A stretch of DNA of 64,000 nt, taken from the NCBI GenBank assembly GCA_963810555.1, contig CAWENX010000004.1, positions 1 to 64,000 of the forward strand, read 5' to 3'. Both the position numbers and the translations under genes were made by a program. This DNA comes from G963677325 sp963810555 (GTDB lineage Bacteria; Bacteroidota; Bacteroidia; Bacteroidales; Prolixibacteraceae). The notes beneath the pieces were generated by a model that saw only the letters and a program-made list of their open reading frames with translations, had not been told where the DNA came from and did no database searches. How positions within the stretch are numbered: the first letter of the stretch is position 1; the number at the start of each line of letters is the position of its first letter. This document shows, in pieces, positions 1 to 8,870 of this stretch.

Positions 1-1190
1 GAATTGCTTGCTGAGGCTCACCGGAATGTTCTTGTTGTGGGCGATGATTCTCAAAGCATCTATTCGTTCAGGGGAGCCAATTATGAGAATATTCTGCGGT
101 TTCCTCAGAAATATCCGGACTGGGCAAGAGATTTAGATAGAGGAGAATTACCGGAGCAAACAGAAGATACTTGATTTCACCAATGAAATTATCCGCAATG
201 CAAGGATCGGATACAAAAAACAGCTCTATTCAAAAATCATCAGGGATGGCCTGCCGTTTGTCAGGAAATTCTATGACCAGCAGGCAGAAGCGGAATTTGT
301 TGTCACAAAGATACTGGAATTCAGGGAGAAGGGAATTGCTTTGAACCAGGTTGCCGTTCTGGTCAGGGCTTTCTGGCATGCCCGCTATATTGAAACCGAG
401 CTAAACCGCAGGGGCATACCCTATATTGCAGTTGGCGGTCTTGCTTTCAATGAACGCAAACATGTCAAGGATATTATTTCCTATCTGAGGCTCATCCGAA
501 TCCCTATGATGCTGTGGCATGGCACCGTATCTTAAAATATCTCCCGGGAGTGGGACTCATCACAGCCCGGAAAATTATTGAGAAGATCAATGCGGAAAAA
601 GGACTGAATATAGAATCATTCGAGAAAAGCAAATTCATTGACGGATTGAGGGAACTGGTTAATATGCTCAGGGAGGCAGGTAAGCCTAATATAACCACTT
701 CTCACAGGATTGATATCATCAAAAGATATTATGCGCCCATTTTGCAGTCAACTGAATTTGATTACCAGATCAGGCTGTTGGATATCGATGTACCGATTGA
801 CCTTGCCGGCAAATATGATTCCCTGGAGAATTCTTAACGGATTTTGCCCTTGATCCTCCTTCACGAAAATTCGGGAATCGGTCTACTCCGCTGATCGATG
901 AAACGGAAGACAAGCCTCTGACGGTTTCGACCATCCATTCAGCCAAGGGACTGGAATGGTATGGCGTTTTCATTCCTCATGCACTGGACGGCTTAATGCC
1001 TTCTGTAAGAGCGCTGAAGAATATTGAAGAACTGGAGGAGGAGCGGAGACTTTTTTATGTGGCCTGCAGCCGTGCCAAAGAAGAATTGATCATTACCATG
1101 CCCTCATTTGTTTCAACCTATAACGGATTTTTATCTTACCCGAGCAGGTTCCTGGTTGAAATCGATAAGGACAAATTCAATTATCAGTGA
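1..1190 (+). pseudogene. UvrD/PcrA-like superfamily 1 DNA helicase, C-terminal part, several frameshifts, 5' end outside window
   Basis: Pieces in all three forward frames together give the C-terminal two thirds of a UvrD/Rep-type ATP-dependent 3'-5' DNA helicase used in repair and replication restart. In order one sees the motif III region VVGDDSQSIYSFRGA (about 33-80), motif IV EENYRSKQKILDFTN (about 143-185), a 2A/2B stretch (341-530 and 514-830), then motif V TIHSAKGLEW (about 930) and motif VI EERRLFYVACSRAKEEL (about 1038-1090), ending at TGA 1188-1190. Frame changes occur near 125-145, 490-500 and 825-832. All conserved motifs survive, so the indels look recent or are sequence errors. 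The gene starts before base 1. The family assignment is secure; the exact subfamily is not. Confidence 0.82.
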
Positions 1191-1432
1191 ATTCCCGATG
1201 TGCTCCGTAAAACAGAGATATAGATTCTCTGACTGAATAAGGTTAATTACTGGTAAATGTAATTTTGATTTTTTGGCTGATAATTTGTAAATTTATAAAT
1301 CATCCGTAAGACGACAATGGAAATTTTCTGCAAGTTTCAGCATACATTTGATTAGGGTGCTGTTTGTTGCTAAGGAGTCAGAAATCAGACATAATAATCA
1401 TTTGAAATAACCTGATAAAAAATTCAATCAAA

Positions 1433-2391
1433 ATGAAAGCCGTTGTAATCAGAGAATATGGGCCTCCTGAAGTACTGAAGCTTACGGAGATAGCCAAGCC
1501 GATCCCAAAAGAAGATGAAATCCGTATAAAAGTATACGCAACATCAGTATCATCGGGAGATGTGCACCTGAGAAAAGCTGATCCGTGGGTTGTCAGATTA
1601 TTCTTCGGGCTTACAAGACCCAAAAAAACTATCCTTGGATTTGTTCTGGCAGGAGAAATTGAAACTGTCGGCAAAGATATCAGACATTTTAAAGTGGGTG
1701 ATAAAGTTTTTGGTAGTGCAGGTATGGGCTTCGGAGCATATGCCGAATTCATTTGTATTTCTGAAAAAGAGGTGCTGGCAATAAAACCGGAAAATATAAC
1801 TTATGAAGAGGCAGCAGCCATTCCTTTCGGCGGAAATACCGCGTTGTATTTTCTTAAAAAAGCGGAAATTCAGGACGGACAAAAAGTCCTGATTTATGGA
1901 GCTTCAGGAGCCGTTGGAACTGCCGCAGTACAGCTGGCTAAATATTTCGGGGCTGAGGTAACCGGAGTATGCAGTGCAGCAAATATTGAGATGGTAAAAT
2001 CATTGGGAGCCGATCATACAATTGATTATACAACGACCGATTTTACTAAAGAAGGGGAGATTTATGATGTTATTTTTGATACAGTCGGTAAGAGTTCGTT
2101 TACAAATTCAATAAAAACGTTGAAGAAAAAAGGGATACTGATTTTAGCCTCCGCCGGATTATCTGAAATGTTTCAGGGATTATGGACTTCCATATCAGCA
2201 GCAGGAAAGTGATTTCCGGATTAATAAAGGAAAAGGCTGAAGAATTGAATTTTCTAAAAAAGATTACAGAAGAAGGAAAGTTTAAACCGGTTATTGACAG
2301 AATTTATCCTCTGGAACAAATTGCAGAGGCTCACAGGCATGTAGAAAAAGGGCACAAAAAGGGAAATGTGATTATAACAATGGAACAATAG
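1433..2391 (+). CDS. Zinc-less quinone oxidoreductase-like NAD(P)-dependent MDR enzyme (one frameshift)
   Basis: Medium-chain dehydrogenase/reductase of the quinone oxidoreductase group: it would transfer hydride from NAD(P)H to a quinone or alkenal-type substrate in the cytoplasm. The GroES-like N-terminal domain starts MKAVVIREYGPPEVLKL, and the Rossmann fold shows the nucleotide-binding loop YGASGAVGTAAVQLAKYFGA (about residues 150-170). The zinc ligands of true alcohol dehydrogenases are absent. The first frame (to 2212) runs off-frame near 2195-2210; the next frame carries VISGLIKEKAEELNFLKK and ends at 2391. The joined protein is about 319 residues, normal for the family. The switch fits loss of one base around the CAGCAG repeat at 2198-2204. 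The substrate cannot be told. Confidence 0.8.
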
Positions 2392-2483
2392 AAGACAATA
2401 TATCGGACAATTAATTGAAAATAAATTATATATTCGATGAATTATTGACAGGTATTTATTACTTATCCGTCTGAAATTTACGA

Positions 2484-2491
2484 TAACTTTG
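2484..2491 (+). promoter_or_regulatory. Candidate Bacteroidota -7 box before clpP
   Basis: TAACTTTG matches the Bacteroidota -7 consensus TAnnTTTG and lies 64 bases before the clpP start. No good -33 TTG was seen at the right distance, so the call is moderate. Confidence 0.45.
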
Positions 2492-2554
2492 CAGCACAGG
2501 TTTTGTGCGGGACATTCAACGCTGCAAGATGTGACAGATACATAAATTTTAAAG

Positions 2555-3163
2555 ATGAATCATATGAAAAATGAAAGAATGAACAATAAGGAAGAATCTG
2601 ATCCCAAGGACAAAAAGCAATCCATTATGAATTTAATGGAGATGAAATTTCTTGAGCAGCGGAAAATTTTTTTATGGGGACAAGTAGATGATAAGTCGGC
2701 TAAAGATATCGTCAGCAAACTACTTTACCTGGAATCAATGAAGCCGGGAGAGAAAATTGAGTTTTTCATCAACAGTCCCGGAGGGATGGTTACCTCAGGA
2801 TTTTCCATACTGGACACCATGAATCTTATCTCTTCTCCCGTTTCGACGATCTGCATGGGACTGGCCGCTTCAATGGGTTCAATTTTACTTTCAGCAGGGA
2901 AAAAAGGTGAGCGTTTTATATATCCTCTGGGGGAAGTGATGATCCATCAGCCAAGCATAGGTTTGTTGCAGGGAACGGCAATCGATCTGGAGATCCAGTC
3001 CCGACAAATAATGAAGACAAAAGAAATCTCCGCAAATATTCTGGCAGAAAACTGCGATAAGACAATACAGGAAATCTATAAGGATTTTGACAGGGATCAC
3101 TGGATGAATGCAAAAGAATCTATAGAGTACGGAATTGTAGACAAACTGTATAAAATGAGATAA
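2555..3163 (+). CDS. clpP: ATP-dependent Clp protease proteolytic subunit ClpP
   Basis: A serine protease subunit that forms a tetradecameric barrel and degrades unfolded proteins delivered by ClpX or ClpA. The 202-residue protein has the ClpP fold with the oxyanion-loop sequence FFINSPGG (about 70-77), the nucleophile Ser106 in GLAASMGS, His131 in EVMIHQPSIG, and an acid at about 181 in DFDRDHWMNAKESIEYG. The spacings match the classical triad. The N-terminus (first 24 residues, highly charged) is longer than usual, and Met at codons 4 or 9 could be the true start. It is monocistronic, with a candidate promoter upstream and a strong hairpin directly downstream. No clpX is adjacent, so this may be a second, stand-alone ClpP. 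Confidence 0.9.
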   Translation: MNHMKNERMNNKEESDPKDKKQSIMNLMEMKFLEQRKIFLWGQVDDKSAKDIVSKLLYLESMKPGEKIEFFINSPGGMVTSGFSILDTMNLISSPVSTICMGLAASMGSILLSAGKKGERFIYPLGEVMIHQPSIGLLQGTAIDLEIQSRQIMKTKEISANILAENCDKTIQEIYKDFDRDHWMNAKESIEYGIVDKLYKMR

Positions 3164-3178
3164 TCTGTCTTCTCTTTG

Positions 3179-3211
3179 AAACCCTAAAGGTTTTCAAAAC
3201 CTTTAGGGTTT
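3179..3211. terminator. Perfect inverted repeat, likely bidirectional terminator after clpP
   Basis: A 16-bp perfect inverted repeat (arms 3179-3194 and 3196-3211, outer sequence AAACCCTAAAGG) lies 16 bases after the clpP stop. A-run and T-run flanks make it usable in either direction. Its unit CCTAAAGG also resembles one of the dispersed short repeat families in this window. Confidence 0.65.
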
Positions 3212-3227
3212 GAATTACTAACTGGCT

Positions 3228-3950
3228 TTGACAGACCGTAAATGGAAAACATTATTGAGTCCCATACGAAAGGATCTCGAAAGGAACAGCGACGAAAAAA
3301 TCCGGGTGTCCAGTCAGCATTTTTTTAAAGAGCAGATAAAATGCTATGGTGTCAAGACAGATCTTGTCCATAAGATCAGCAAGGATTATTTCAAACAGAT
3401 TAACGGGAAATCAAAAGCTGATATTTTTAACCTGTGCGAAGAACTCTGGCAGTCCGGATACATTGAAGAATCATTTGTCGCCTGTAACTGGTCTTATTTT
3501 ATCCATAAAAAATATGAACCCGAAGATTTTGAGGTATTTGAAAGATGGATCAGGGATTATGTGAACAACTGGGCCTCCTGCGACACACTCTGCAATCATA
3601 CAGTCGGAGAATTTATTGAAATGTATCCTGAATACCTGTCCAAATTAAAGGAATTTGCCGGATCAGACAACAGGTGGATGCGGCGTGCCTCAGCAGTCTC
3701 TCTGATCATTCCGGCCAGAAAAGGGAAATTTCTGAATGACATTCTTGAACTTGCAGATATACTTCTATTGGACAAGGATGATATGGTTCAGAAAGGATAC
3801 GGCTGGATGCTTAAAGCTGCCAGTCAGGCATATCAGCAGGAAATCTTTGATTACGTTATCAGCAAAAAGGCAGTCATGCCCCGCACTGCACTCAGATATG
3901 CAATTGAGAAAATGCCAAAGGATCTGAGGCTTGTTGCGATGGAGAAATAA
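3228..3950 (+). CDS. DNA alkylation repair protein, AlkD-like HEAT-repeat glycosylase
   Basis: A HEAT-like repeat protein of the AlkD family (COG4912 type), which removes bulky or cationic alkylated purines from DNA. Family landmarks are NNWASCDTLCNHTVGEF (about 118-134), WMRRASAVSLIIPAR (about 152-166), MVQKGYGWMLKAAS (about 188-201) and MPRTALRYAIEKMP (about 217-230). The length of 240 residues is typical. The start is a TTG at 3228, 17 bases after the terminator hairpin; no in-frame ATG fits better without losing the N-terminal helix. The following SDR starts 14 bases after the stop, so the two are probably co-transcribed. Confidence 0.82.
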   Translation: MTDRKWKTLLSPIRKDLERNSDEKIRVSSQHFFKEQIKCYGVKTDLVHKISKDYFKQINGKSKADIFNLCEELWQSGYIEESFVACNWSYFIHKKYEPEDFEVFERWIRDYVNNWASCDTLCNHTVGEFIEMYPEYLSKLKEFAGSDNRWMRRASAVSLIIPARKGKFLNDILELADILLLDKDDMVQKGYGWMLKAASQAYQQEIFDYVISKKAVMPRTALRYAIEKMPKDLRLVAMEK

Positions 3951-3963
3951 TATTAAAAACAAT

Positions 3964-4704
3964 ATGAGACTTTCAGGAAATAAGATATTGATCACAGGCG
4001 GAGCAACGGGTATCGGCTTCGGACTTACCGAAAGGTTTATTATGGAAGGCAATACGGTGATCGTCTGCGGAAGACGGGAAACTGTATTGAAGGAAGCAGC
4101 TGATAAGCTTCCTTCCCTGATAACAAGAAGATGTGATCTCTCTCTTCCAAAGGAAAGGGAGTTGCTATTTGACTGGATTTCGGAAAAACATAGTGACCTG
4201 AATGTGCTTATTAATAATGCCGGAATCCAGAATTGGATGAAAATATCCGATGAAGACTTTTTTAAGCGGGCACATAATGAGATCGCCATAAATATTGAAG
4301 CACAGGTTCATCTGGCTTCGCTTTTCCTTAATCTTAAATCACTGGATACCATCATCAATGTAACCTCAGCGTTGTCGTTTGTCCCCATGATTAAAGTGCC
4401 CGTCTATTCTGCCACGAAAGCATTCTTTCATTCATTTACCCTCTCCCTGAGACAATTGGTGAAAGAGAGAAATATCGAGGTGATCGAACTGATCCCTCCT
4501 GCGCTGAATACAGACCTCGGGGGAAAAGGGATCCATGATTATGCACCACCGGTAAGCGGATTTATCGATGCAGTATTCGAACAACTGAAGCAGGGAAAAA
4601 ATGAGATAACCTTCGGGTACAGCGAGAACTTTATCAATGCCGATGCTGAAGATTTAAAGAATGCCTTTAACCGCATGAACCAGATTAATCATGGTGAACA
4701 GTAA
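3964..4704 (+). CDS. Short-chain dehydrogenase/reductase (DltE-like)
   Basis: A classical SDR oxidoreductase using NAD(P)H. The glycine-rich cofactor motif TGGATGIGFGL is near residue 10, NNAG (INNAGIQNW) near 80, and the catalytic Tyr-Lys pair VYSATKAFFHSF near 145. The best match is the DltE-like group of uncharacterised SDRs; the substrate is unknown. The ATG at 3964 (MRLSGNKILITGG) is preferred to an in-frame start at 3931 because the Rossmann strand begins right after it. The last codons (GEQ and stop TAA) lie inside a heptamer repeat array, so the C-terminus may have been redefined by that array. Confidence 0.82.
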   Translation: MRLSGNKILITGGATGIGFGLTERFIMEGNTVIVCGRRETVLKEAADKLPSLITRRCDLSLPKERELLFDWISEKHSDLNVLINNAGIQNWMKISDEDFFKRAHNEIAINIEAQVHLASLFLNLKSLDTIINVTSALSFVPMIKVPVYSATKAFFHSFTLSLRQLVKERNIEVIELIPPALNTDLGGKGIHDYAPPVSGFIDAVFEQLKQGKNEITFGYSENFINADAEDLKNAFNRMNQINHGEQ

Positions 4705-4727
4705 ACTGTAAACAGTAATCCGTGATC
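4693..4727. repeat. Five-unit heptamer array overlapping the SDR stop codon
   Basis: Five in-phase 7-bp units, variants of AGTAAAC and AGTAATC, run from 4693 to 4727. The SDR stop TAA (4702-4704) falls inside unit two. The same family recurs at 19360, 24434, 25207, 60390 and 60438. Confidence 0.7.
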
Positions 4728-4814
4728 GGATTTATCCATACAATGGACTGCATGGAAAATCAGCATAAAACAATTCACAAGAACCAATAGTTTCAATTTC
4801 AAATTATTTATTTT

Positions 4815-5132
4815 ATGATTGCACGGTTATGGCATGGATGGACGACAAAGGAAAATGCGGTCGTTTATGAAGAACTGCTTAAAAAAGAGGTGTTTCCTTC
4901 AATTGAAGCCATGAAAGTAAAGGGATACAGGAAGATCAGTCTTCTCAGGCGGGAACATGAAAATGAAACGGAATTTATTACCATAATGCTTTTTGACAAT
5001 CTCCAGGCTGTGAAGGATTTTGCGGGAAACGATTACGAACAATCCTATGTTCCGCCAAAGGCAAGAAAAGTGCTGGCAAGGCATGATGAAACTTCACAGC
5101 ATTATGAAATCAAGCATGAATTAATCTATTAA
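4815..5132 (+). CDS. ABM-fold (dimeric alpha-beta barrel) protein of unknown function
   Basis: A 105-residue protein resembling the antibiotic-biosynthesis-monooxygenase superfamily of dimeric ferredoxin-like barrels. It starts MIARLWHGWTTKENAVVYEE, and FITIMLFDNLQAVKDF corresponds to the usual central strand with Trp replaced by Leu-Phe. Some members are small oxygenases; others only bind ligands. No catalytic residue can be assigned. It stands alone, about 110 bases after the SDR and just before a decayed membrane protein gene. Confidence 0.6.
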   Translation: MIARLWHGWTTKENAVVYEELLKKEVFPSIEAMKVKGYRKISLLRREHENETEFITIMLFDNLQAVKDFAGNDYEQSYVPPKARKVLARHDETSQHYEIKHELIY

Positions 5133-5146
5133 CGCAGGTTGAACGA

Positions 5147-5494
5147 ATGAGAAACAGAATTATTGCATATAACTCCATCTTTATCGGACTTGCAGTGATA
5201 TTTAGCTGGATCGTTCTGTTAACCAAACAACAAATGACTGAAGGTAAAATTGAATCTGTATTTCATCTTACTTCCGAATTTCTGATGGCGGTTCTATGTA
5301 TCGTTAGCGAAATATTTCTCCTGAGGAATTTTAAATATGCCAAGCGATAATCATTCTTGGCCTTGGAATGGTGATATATTCGGTTTTAAATACAGCGGGA
5401 TACTATGGTTAAAGAAACAATATGGCCATGATGGTAATGTTTTCAATGCTTTTCGTTTTTGACATCAATTGCCGTATTTCTAAAACTTAAATAA
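5147..5494 (+). pseudogene. Small four-helix membrane protein, broken by frameshifts and a stop
   Basis: The first frame (5147-5350) encodes two membrane segments (IFIGLAVIFSWIVLL and EFLMAVLCIVSEIFLL). The gene continues in another frame with IIILGLGMVIYSVLNTAGYY, hits TAA at about 5415 where a Gln (CAA) codon would fit, continues NNMAMMVMFSMLF, and changes frame again near 5460 to end LTSIAVFLKLK at 5494. The assembled protein of about 115 residues resembles small hypothetical membrane proteins common in Bacteroidota. With two indels and a nonsense codon this may be true decay. Function unknown. Confidence 0.6.
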
Positions 5495-5648
5495 TAGTAA
5501 TCCAAAAAGAAAGTATCCTCTTAACGGATTTTTTTGCCAATATCTGTTCTTTTAGCAACAATTTACTGCCATCCGGCTGAATCATTCTTTATCCTTCCTT
5601 CACCTTATTATACACGTATCAAGGCTATACCAAATCCACAGTTTAAAT

Positions 5649-7140
5649 AGTCGAACGTGAAAAACCCCGTTTTTTCAAAATGTGTATTTCAGGTTCCATC
5701 CCTTGGCGAATAGGTGCCAGATTAACCGGGCAAAAATGGCCAATACTTCAGCTTTTAATCGCTGAAGCATTTTCCTTAGATTAAACCCTGCTGCGGCAAG
5801 CAGGGTATTGACCAAATCGCCTACTTCATCCATGAGATAATTACGGCCCATTCTATGGTCTTGTTTAAGGTGTCCTATCACCGGTTCTATGCCTGCCCTT
5901 GCCCTAAATCGTTTGCGCATTTTTTGTTTCTGATAGTTGTTTGCAGAATCCGGTAATTTTGATGGGATGATGATCTGAACCCCGTTTATGTTTTTTCTGC
6001 CTTTATAGCCCCTGTCAACAATCCCGGCTTTCGGTTTGTGACCAGTTATCCTTTCTGTTTGTTCTAACTGTGGCAAAAGAGTATCGCCATCATAAACATT
6101 GTCTGTAAAACCCATTGCCCCAACGATGATCCCGGATTTGCGTGTCCTGACAATCGAACTTTTGTTGCCGAATTCATATTTCTTTGCCTCCTTCCCTTTG
6201 GCAATGCACTTCACATGAGGCTGGTGTAAGCTGTAAACCTTGTCGCTGCTGCCTCTTTCCTGTGCCAACACCCTTTTGAAAATGGACAACTGTCTGGCAT
6301 ATTTTTCTTTCTGCCTGGTGTCCATCTTCCGCTCAATGTCGCGGACAACCCTGCCGGCAATGACTCTTATCCTGCGGGCAGCAGCCAGCGCTTTTTTCCG
6401 GCGACGTGGATGACTGTGGAACCGCTGATCAATCATCAACTGTTTAAGTTCTCTTCGGTAGCTCTGCCTCAATTGTATCTTCTCCCTAACTGCTATCTTC
6501 CTGCACTTCTCAATCATTTTCTTTTGCAGTTTCACATCGGTAGGAAAGGTGATGTTCTTTTCCTGGACAGTGGTATCAATCAAAACTTCGTCTTCCTTTA
6601 TTTCTTTGCTGGGAAACAACTGAACAGACATTCTGAGCAATACCTCTGATCCCTTTTCTCCAATCCGTTTACGAAACTTGATCATCTCTGTCCGGTCAAA
6701 GGGCAATTCATGTTGGAAATAAAATTCCCCACAGAAGTACTGCCAGTATGGATTTTCAACCCAACGGTCCAATACGCTCTCATCACTTTCATTGAACATC
6801 CGTTTCAAAAGCACTATCCCTGCAATGGTACGGATTGGAACACAGGGCCTTCCATTGTCCTGACAATAATAAACGCTTAACTCTCTCTCCAGTTCTTCCC
6901 AGTTAATCTTACCGGACAGCAGTACCAGTTCATGGTCCTCTTTAATGAAATGTGTGAGCGGAACTTTAAACATTTCCAATTGAGGGTCGTTTTCTATTTT
7001 TCCAATCATTTCTGCAAGGTTTTCCGCTAATTTACCGAAAATCCTGCATTTTATAAGGCATAAATCTCTAAACTTTTCAACATACAATTGTTGATAATCA
7101 AATATTTATACCTCAATAATCCTATTTCTCACGTTCGACT
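5649..7140 (-). mobile_element. IS5-like insertion sequence, complete with inverted repeats and target duplication
   Basis: The terminal inverted repeats begin AGTCGAACGTGA at both ends (5649 onward, and 7140 backward); 12 bases are identical and 15 of the first 16 match. A 4-bp direct repeat AAAT flanks the element (5645-5648 and 7141-7144). It carries a single long transposase gene on the minus strand. Removing the element and one AAAT restores an 11-bp-phased repeat array (copies of ACAGTTTAAAT at 5638, 7156 and 7167). Confidence 0.88.
5675..7087 (-). CDS. IS5-family DDE transposase
   Basis: A 470-residue transposase that cuts and joins the ends of the surrounding element. The catalytic aspartates and glutamate are visible in LIDTTVQEKNITFPTD (about 170), GIVDRGYKGRKN (about 353) and AGIEPVIGHLKQDHRMGRN (about 405). 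The N-terminal part has the IS5-like LLSGKINWEELE and GRPCVPIRTIAGIVLLK segments. The arginine/lysine-rich centre (about 215-265) is longer than in short IS5 members. The gene is intact and fills the element, so the copy may still be active. Confidence 0.9.
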   Translation of the reverse strand: MYVEKFRDLCLIKCRIFGKLAENLAEMIGKIENDPQLEMFKVPLTHFIKEDHELVLLSGKINWEELERELSVYYCQDNGRPCVPIRTIAGIVLLKRMFNESDESVLDRWVENPYWQYFCGEFYFQHELPFDRTEMIKFRKRIGEKGSEVLLRMSVQLFPSKEIKEDEVLIDTTVQEKNITFPTDVKLQKKMIEKCRKIAVREKIQLRQSYRRELKQLMIDQRFHSHPRRRKKALAAARRIRVIAGRVVRDIERKMDTRQKEKYARQLSIFKRVLAQERGSSDKVYSLHQPHVKCIAKGKEAKKYEFGNKSSIVRTRKSGIIVGAMGFTDNVYDGDTLLPQLEQTERITGHKPKAGIVDRGYKGRKNINGVQIIIPSKLPDSANNYQKQKMRKRFRARAGIEPVIGHLKQDHRMGRNYLMDEVGDLVNTLLAAAGFNLRKMLQRLKAEVLAIFARLIWHLFAKGWNLKYTF

Positions 7141-7144
7141 AAAT

Positions 7145-7242
7145 ACAATTTGTGTACAGTTTAAATACAGTTTAAATACTAATTAGTACCTAAGTTGTAT
7201 TTAAATAGTACTAATATTTAGTTTTTGAATTGGTTTTGGTAA
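7145..7242. repeat. 11-bp-phased palindromic array (right part), interrupted by the IS5-like element
   Basis: In-phase 11-bp units run from 7145: ACAATTTGTGT, then two ACAGTTTAAAT copies (7156, 7167), a palindromic centre ACTAATTAGT (7178-7187), then units in the opposite sense such as ATTTAAATAGT (7199) out to GGTTTTGGTAA (7232). The left arm lies beyond the IS at 5616-5648, where ATACCAAATCC (5627) is a partial reverse complement of GGTTTTGGTAA. No gene was seen in 7141-7407. Confidence 0.6.
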
Positions 7243-7407
7243 CAGGATGGAAGGATTATGATAGCAGTTATTAAACAGAGATTTGTAAACCGTTTTTTAT
7301 GACGCCGTTTTGGGGCAAATGGGGCAATCCGGCATTTAATTGATGCAATTATGTAACCCGCGGTAATCAATTCTTAACTCAAAATCAGGTTATTATATTA
7401 TAAATCT

Positions 7408-8829
7408 CTATTTTAAAAGAGAATAATGCGCGATGGCATCAACCAATCCCCCGGGTAGAATACCAAGCCAAAGGATGATAAGGGTTATCACTCCGAGAAG
7501 AAGATTGCCGGACAAGGAAACCTTTGGAAGGTTCTCATCAGCAGGAGCAGAAAAGAGAGTGTTGATGATGCGCAGGTAATAATATAATCCGATAACGCTG
7601 TTGATGACAAGGCTGATGACAAGGGCAATAAGATTTGATTTCAGGCCTGCAAAGAAGATATAGAATTTTGCCATGAATCCTGAGGTGAGGGGAATCCCTG
7701 CAAGAGAGAGCAGGACAAGCGAAAAGACGGCTGCCACCCAGGGCTGCTTCCAAAATAATCCCCTGTAACTTTCCAATTGATCGGTGTCGTGGGATTCAGG
7801 AGAAACAAGCGAGACAATTCCGAAAGCTCCAAGGGTTGTGATGACATAGGAGATGATATAAAAAGTTGCTGCATTTGACCCTTCGCTGCTGCCCGTCAGG
7901 AAGGTAATCATCAGATATCCGAGATTGGCGATGGAGGAATAAGCCAAAATACGTTTAAGGTTCTTTTCACGGATAGCCAGAAAGTTTCCAACGAACATCG
8001 TCAAAATGGCGATCACGGAGATCACTGTGAAAATGGGTATGTTCATAAATCCTTTCATCGTAAAAAAGAATCTCAGGAAAACTGCCAGTACAGCAGCTTT
8101 GGAAACAGTGGCAATAAAGGCCGTGACAGGTACAGGAGCGCCGTGATAGACATCGGGAGTCCACATATGGAACGGCACCAGGGCAAGCTTAAATCCCACA
8201 CCTACAATCATCATCCCAAATCCTGTAATGATTAAAAGGGGAAATGTATCGTAAGTAAATAATAATGAACTTAGACTGCTAAAGCTCATTGAACCTGTAA
8301 AGGTATAGATAAGCGCCATCCCAAAGAGCAAAAAGGCGGAGGAGACAGATGCAAGCACAAGATATTTTACACTGGCTTCAATGGAATAATCCCTCGATCT
8401 GCGGTAAGCAATCAGGATAAAAAGTGAAAGACTTAATGTTTCAAGCCCAAGGAAGAAGGAAATGAAATGATTGGCAACGACTAAAACAGAAGCGCCGAGG
8501 GCGGCTATGAAAAGGACAATCAAATATTCCTCTCTTCCTGACTGTTTCTGATTGTAATCATAGGATAAAATGGCAATTAAAAGGGTAGCCAGAATAATTA
8601 AACCGAGAAAGAAATTCCCGAATCCATCAAAGAGGAATAAAACACCCACCGGATGTGAAGGCAAAGAATTTATAAAAAAGACAGATATAAAGGCAGATAC
8701 TAAAAACAGAACCGAAATTCCAAAGATAAGATGGTAGTTTCGTATGATCGTCAAAACAAGCATGATGACAATCGGAGCGCCGGCGATGATCATCAGCGGA
8801 ATTAAGTATATGTAATCTGAACTACTCAT
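7408..8829 (-). CDS. nuoN: NADH-quinone oxidoreductase subunit N
   Basis: An antiporter-like membrane subunit of respiratory complex I, in the proton-pumping arm. It is polytopic throughout (about 14 helices) and has the family sequences LVLASVSSAFLLFGMALIY, GVGFKLALVPFHMWTPDVY (Lys and His of the proton path, about 215-233) and KRILAYSSIANLGYLM. An in-frame TTG at 8835 lies further upstream, but ATG 8829 is the better start: the bases above it belong to an octamer array. It is the last gene of the nuo operon. No clear terminator was seen between its stop and the IS. Confidence 0.95.
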   Translation of the reverse strand: MSSSDYIYLIPLMIIAGAPIVIMLVLTIIRNYHLIFGISVLFLVSAFISVFFINSLPSHPVGVLFLFDGFGNFFLGLIILATLLIAILSYDYNQKQSGREEYLIVLFIAALGASVLVVANHFISFFLGLETLSLSLFILIAYRRSRDYSIEASVKYLVLASVSSAFLLFGMALIYTFTGSMSFSSLSSLLFTYDTFPLLIITGFGMMIVGVGFKLALVPFHMWTPDVYHGAPVPVTAFIATVSKAAVLAVFLRFFFTMKGFMNIPIFTVISVIAILTMFVGNFLAIREKNLKRILAYSSIANLGYLMITFLTGSSEGSNAATFYIISYVITTLGAFGIVSLVSPESHDTDQLESYRGLFWKQPWVAAVFSLVLLSLAGIPLTSGFMAKFYIFFAGLKSNLIALVISLVINSVIGLYYYLRIINTLFSAPADENLPKVSLSGNLLLGVITLIILWLGILPGGLVDAIAHYSLLK

Positions 8830-8830
8830 A

Positions 8831-8870
8831 TTCAATGTTTCAATGTTTCAATGTTTCAGTGTTTCAATTT
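8831..8870. repeat. Five-unit octamer array between nuoM and nuoN
   Basis: Five in-phase 8-bp units (TTCAATGT three times, then TTCAGTGT and TTCAATTT). The array ends 1 base from the nuoN ATG, and the nuoM reading frame stops within it. It is the same family as the arrays around the four-helix-bundle gene at 57.8-58.3 kb. Confidence 0.7.

Noticed and set aside
5675..7087. Plus-strand open frame 6410-6649 inside the IS
   Set aside because: It is antisense to the transposase and has no start context or family likeness.
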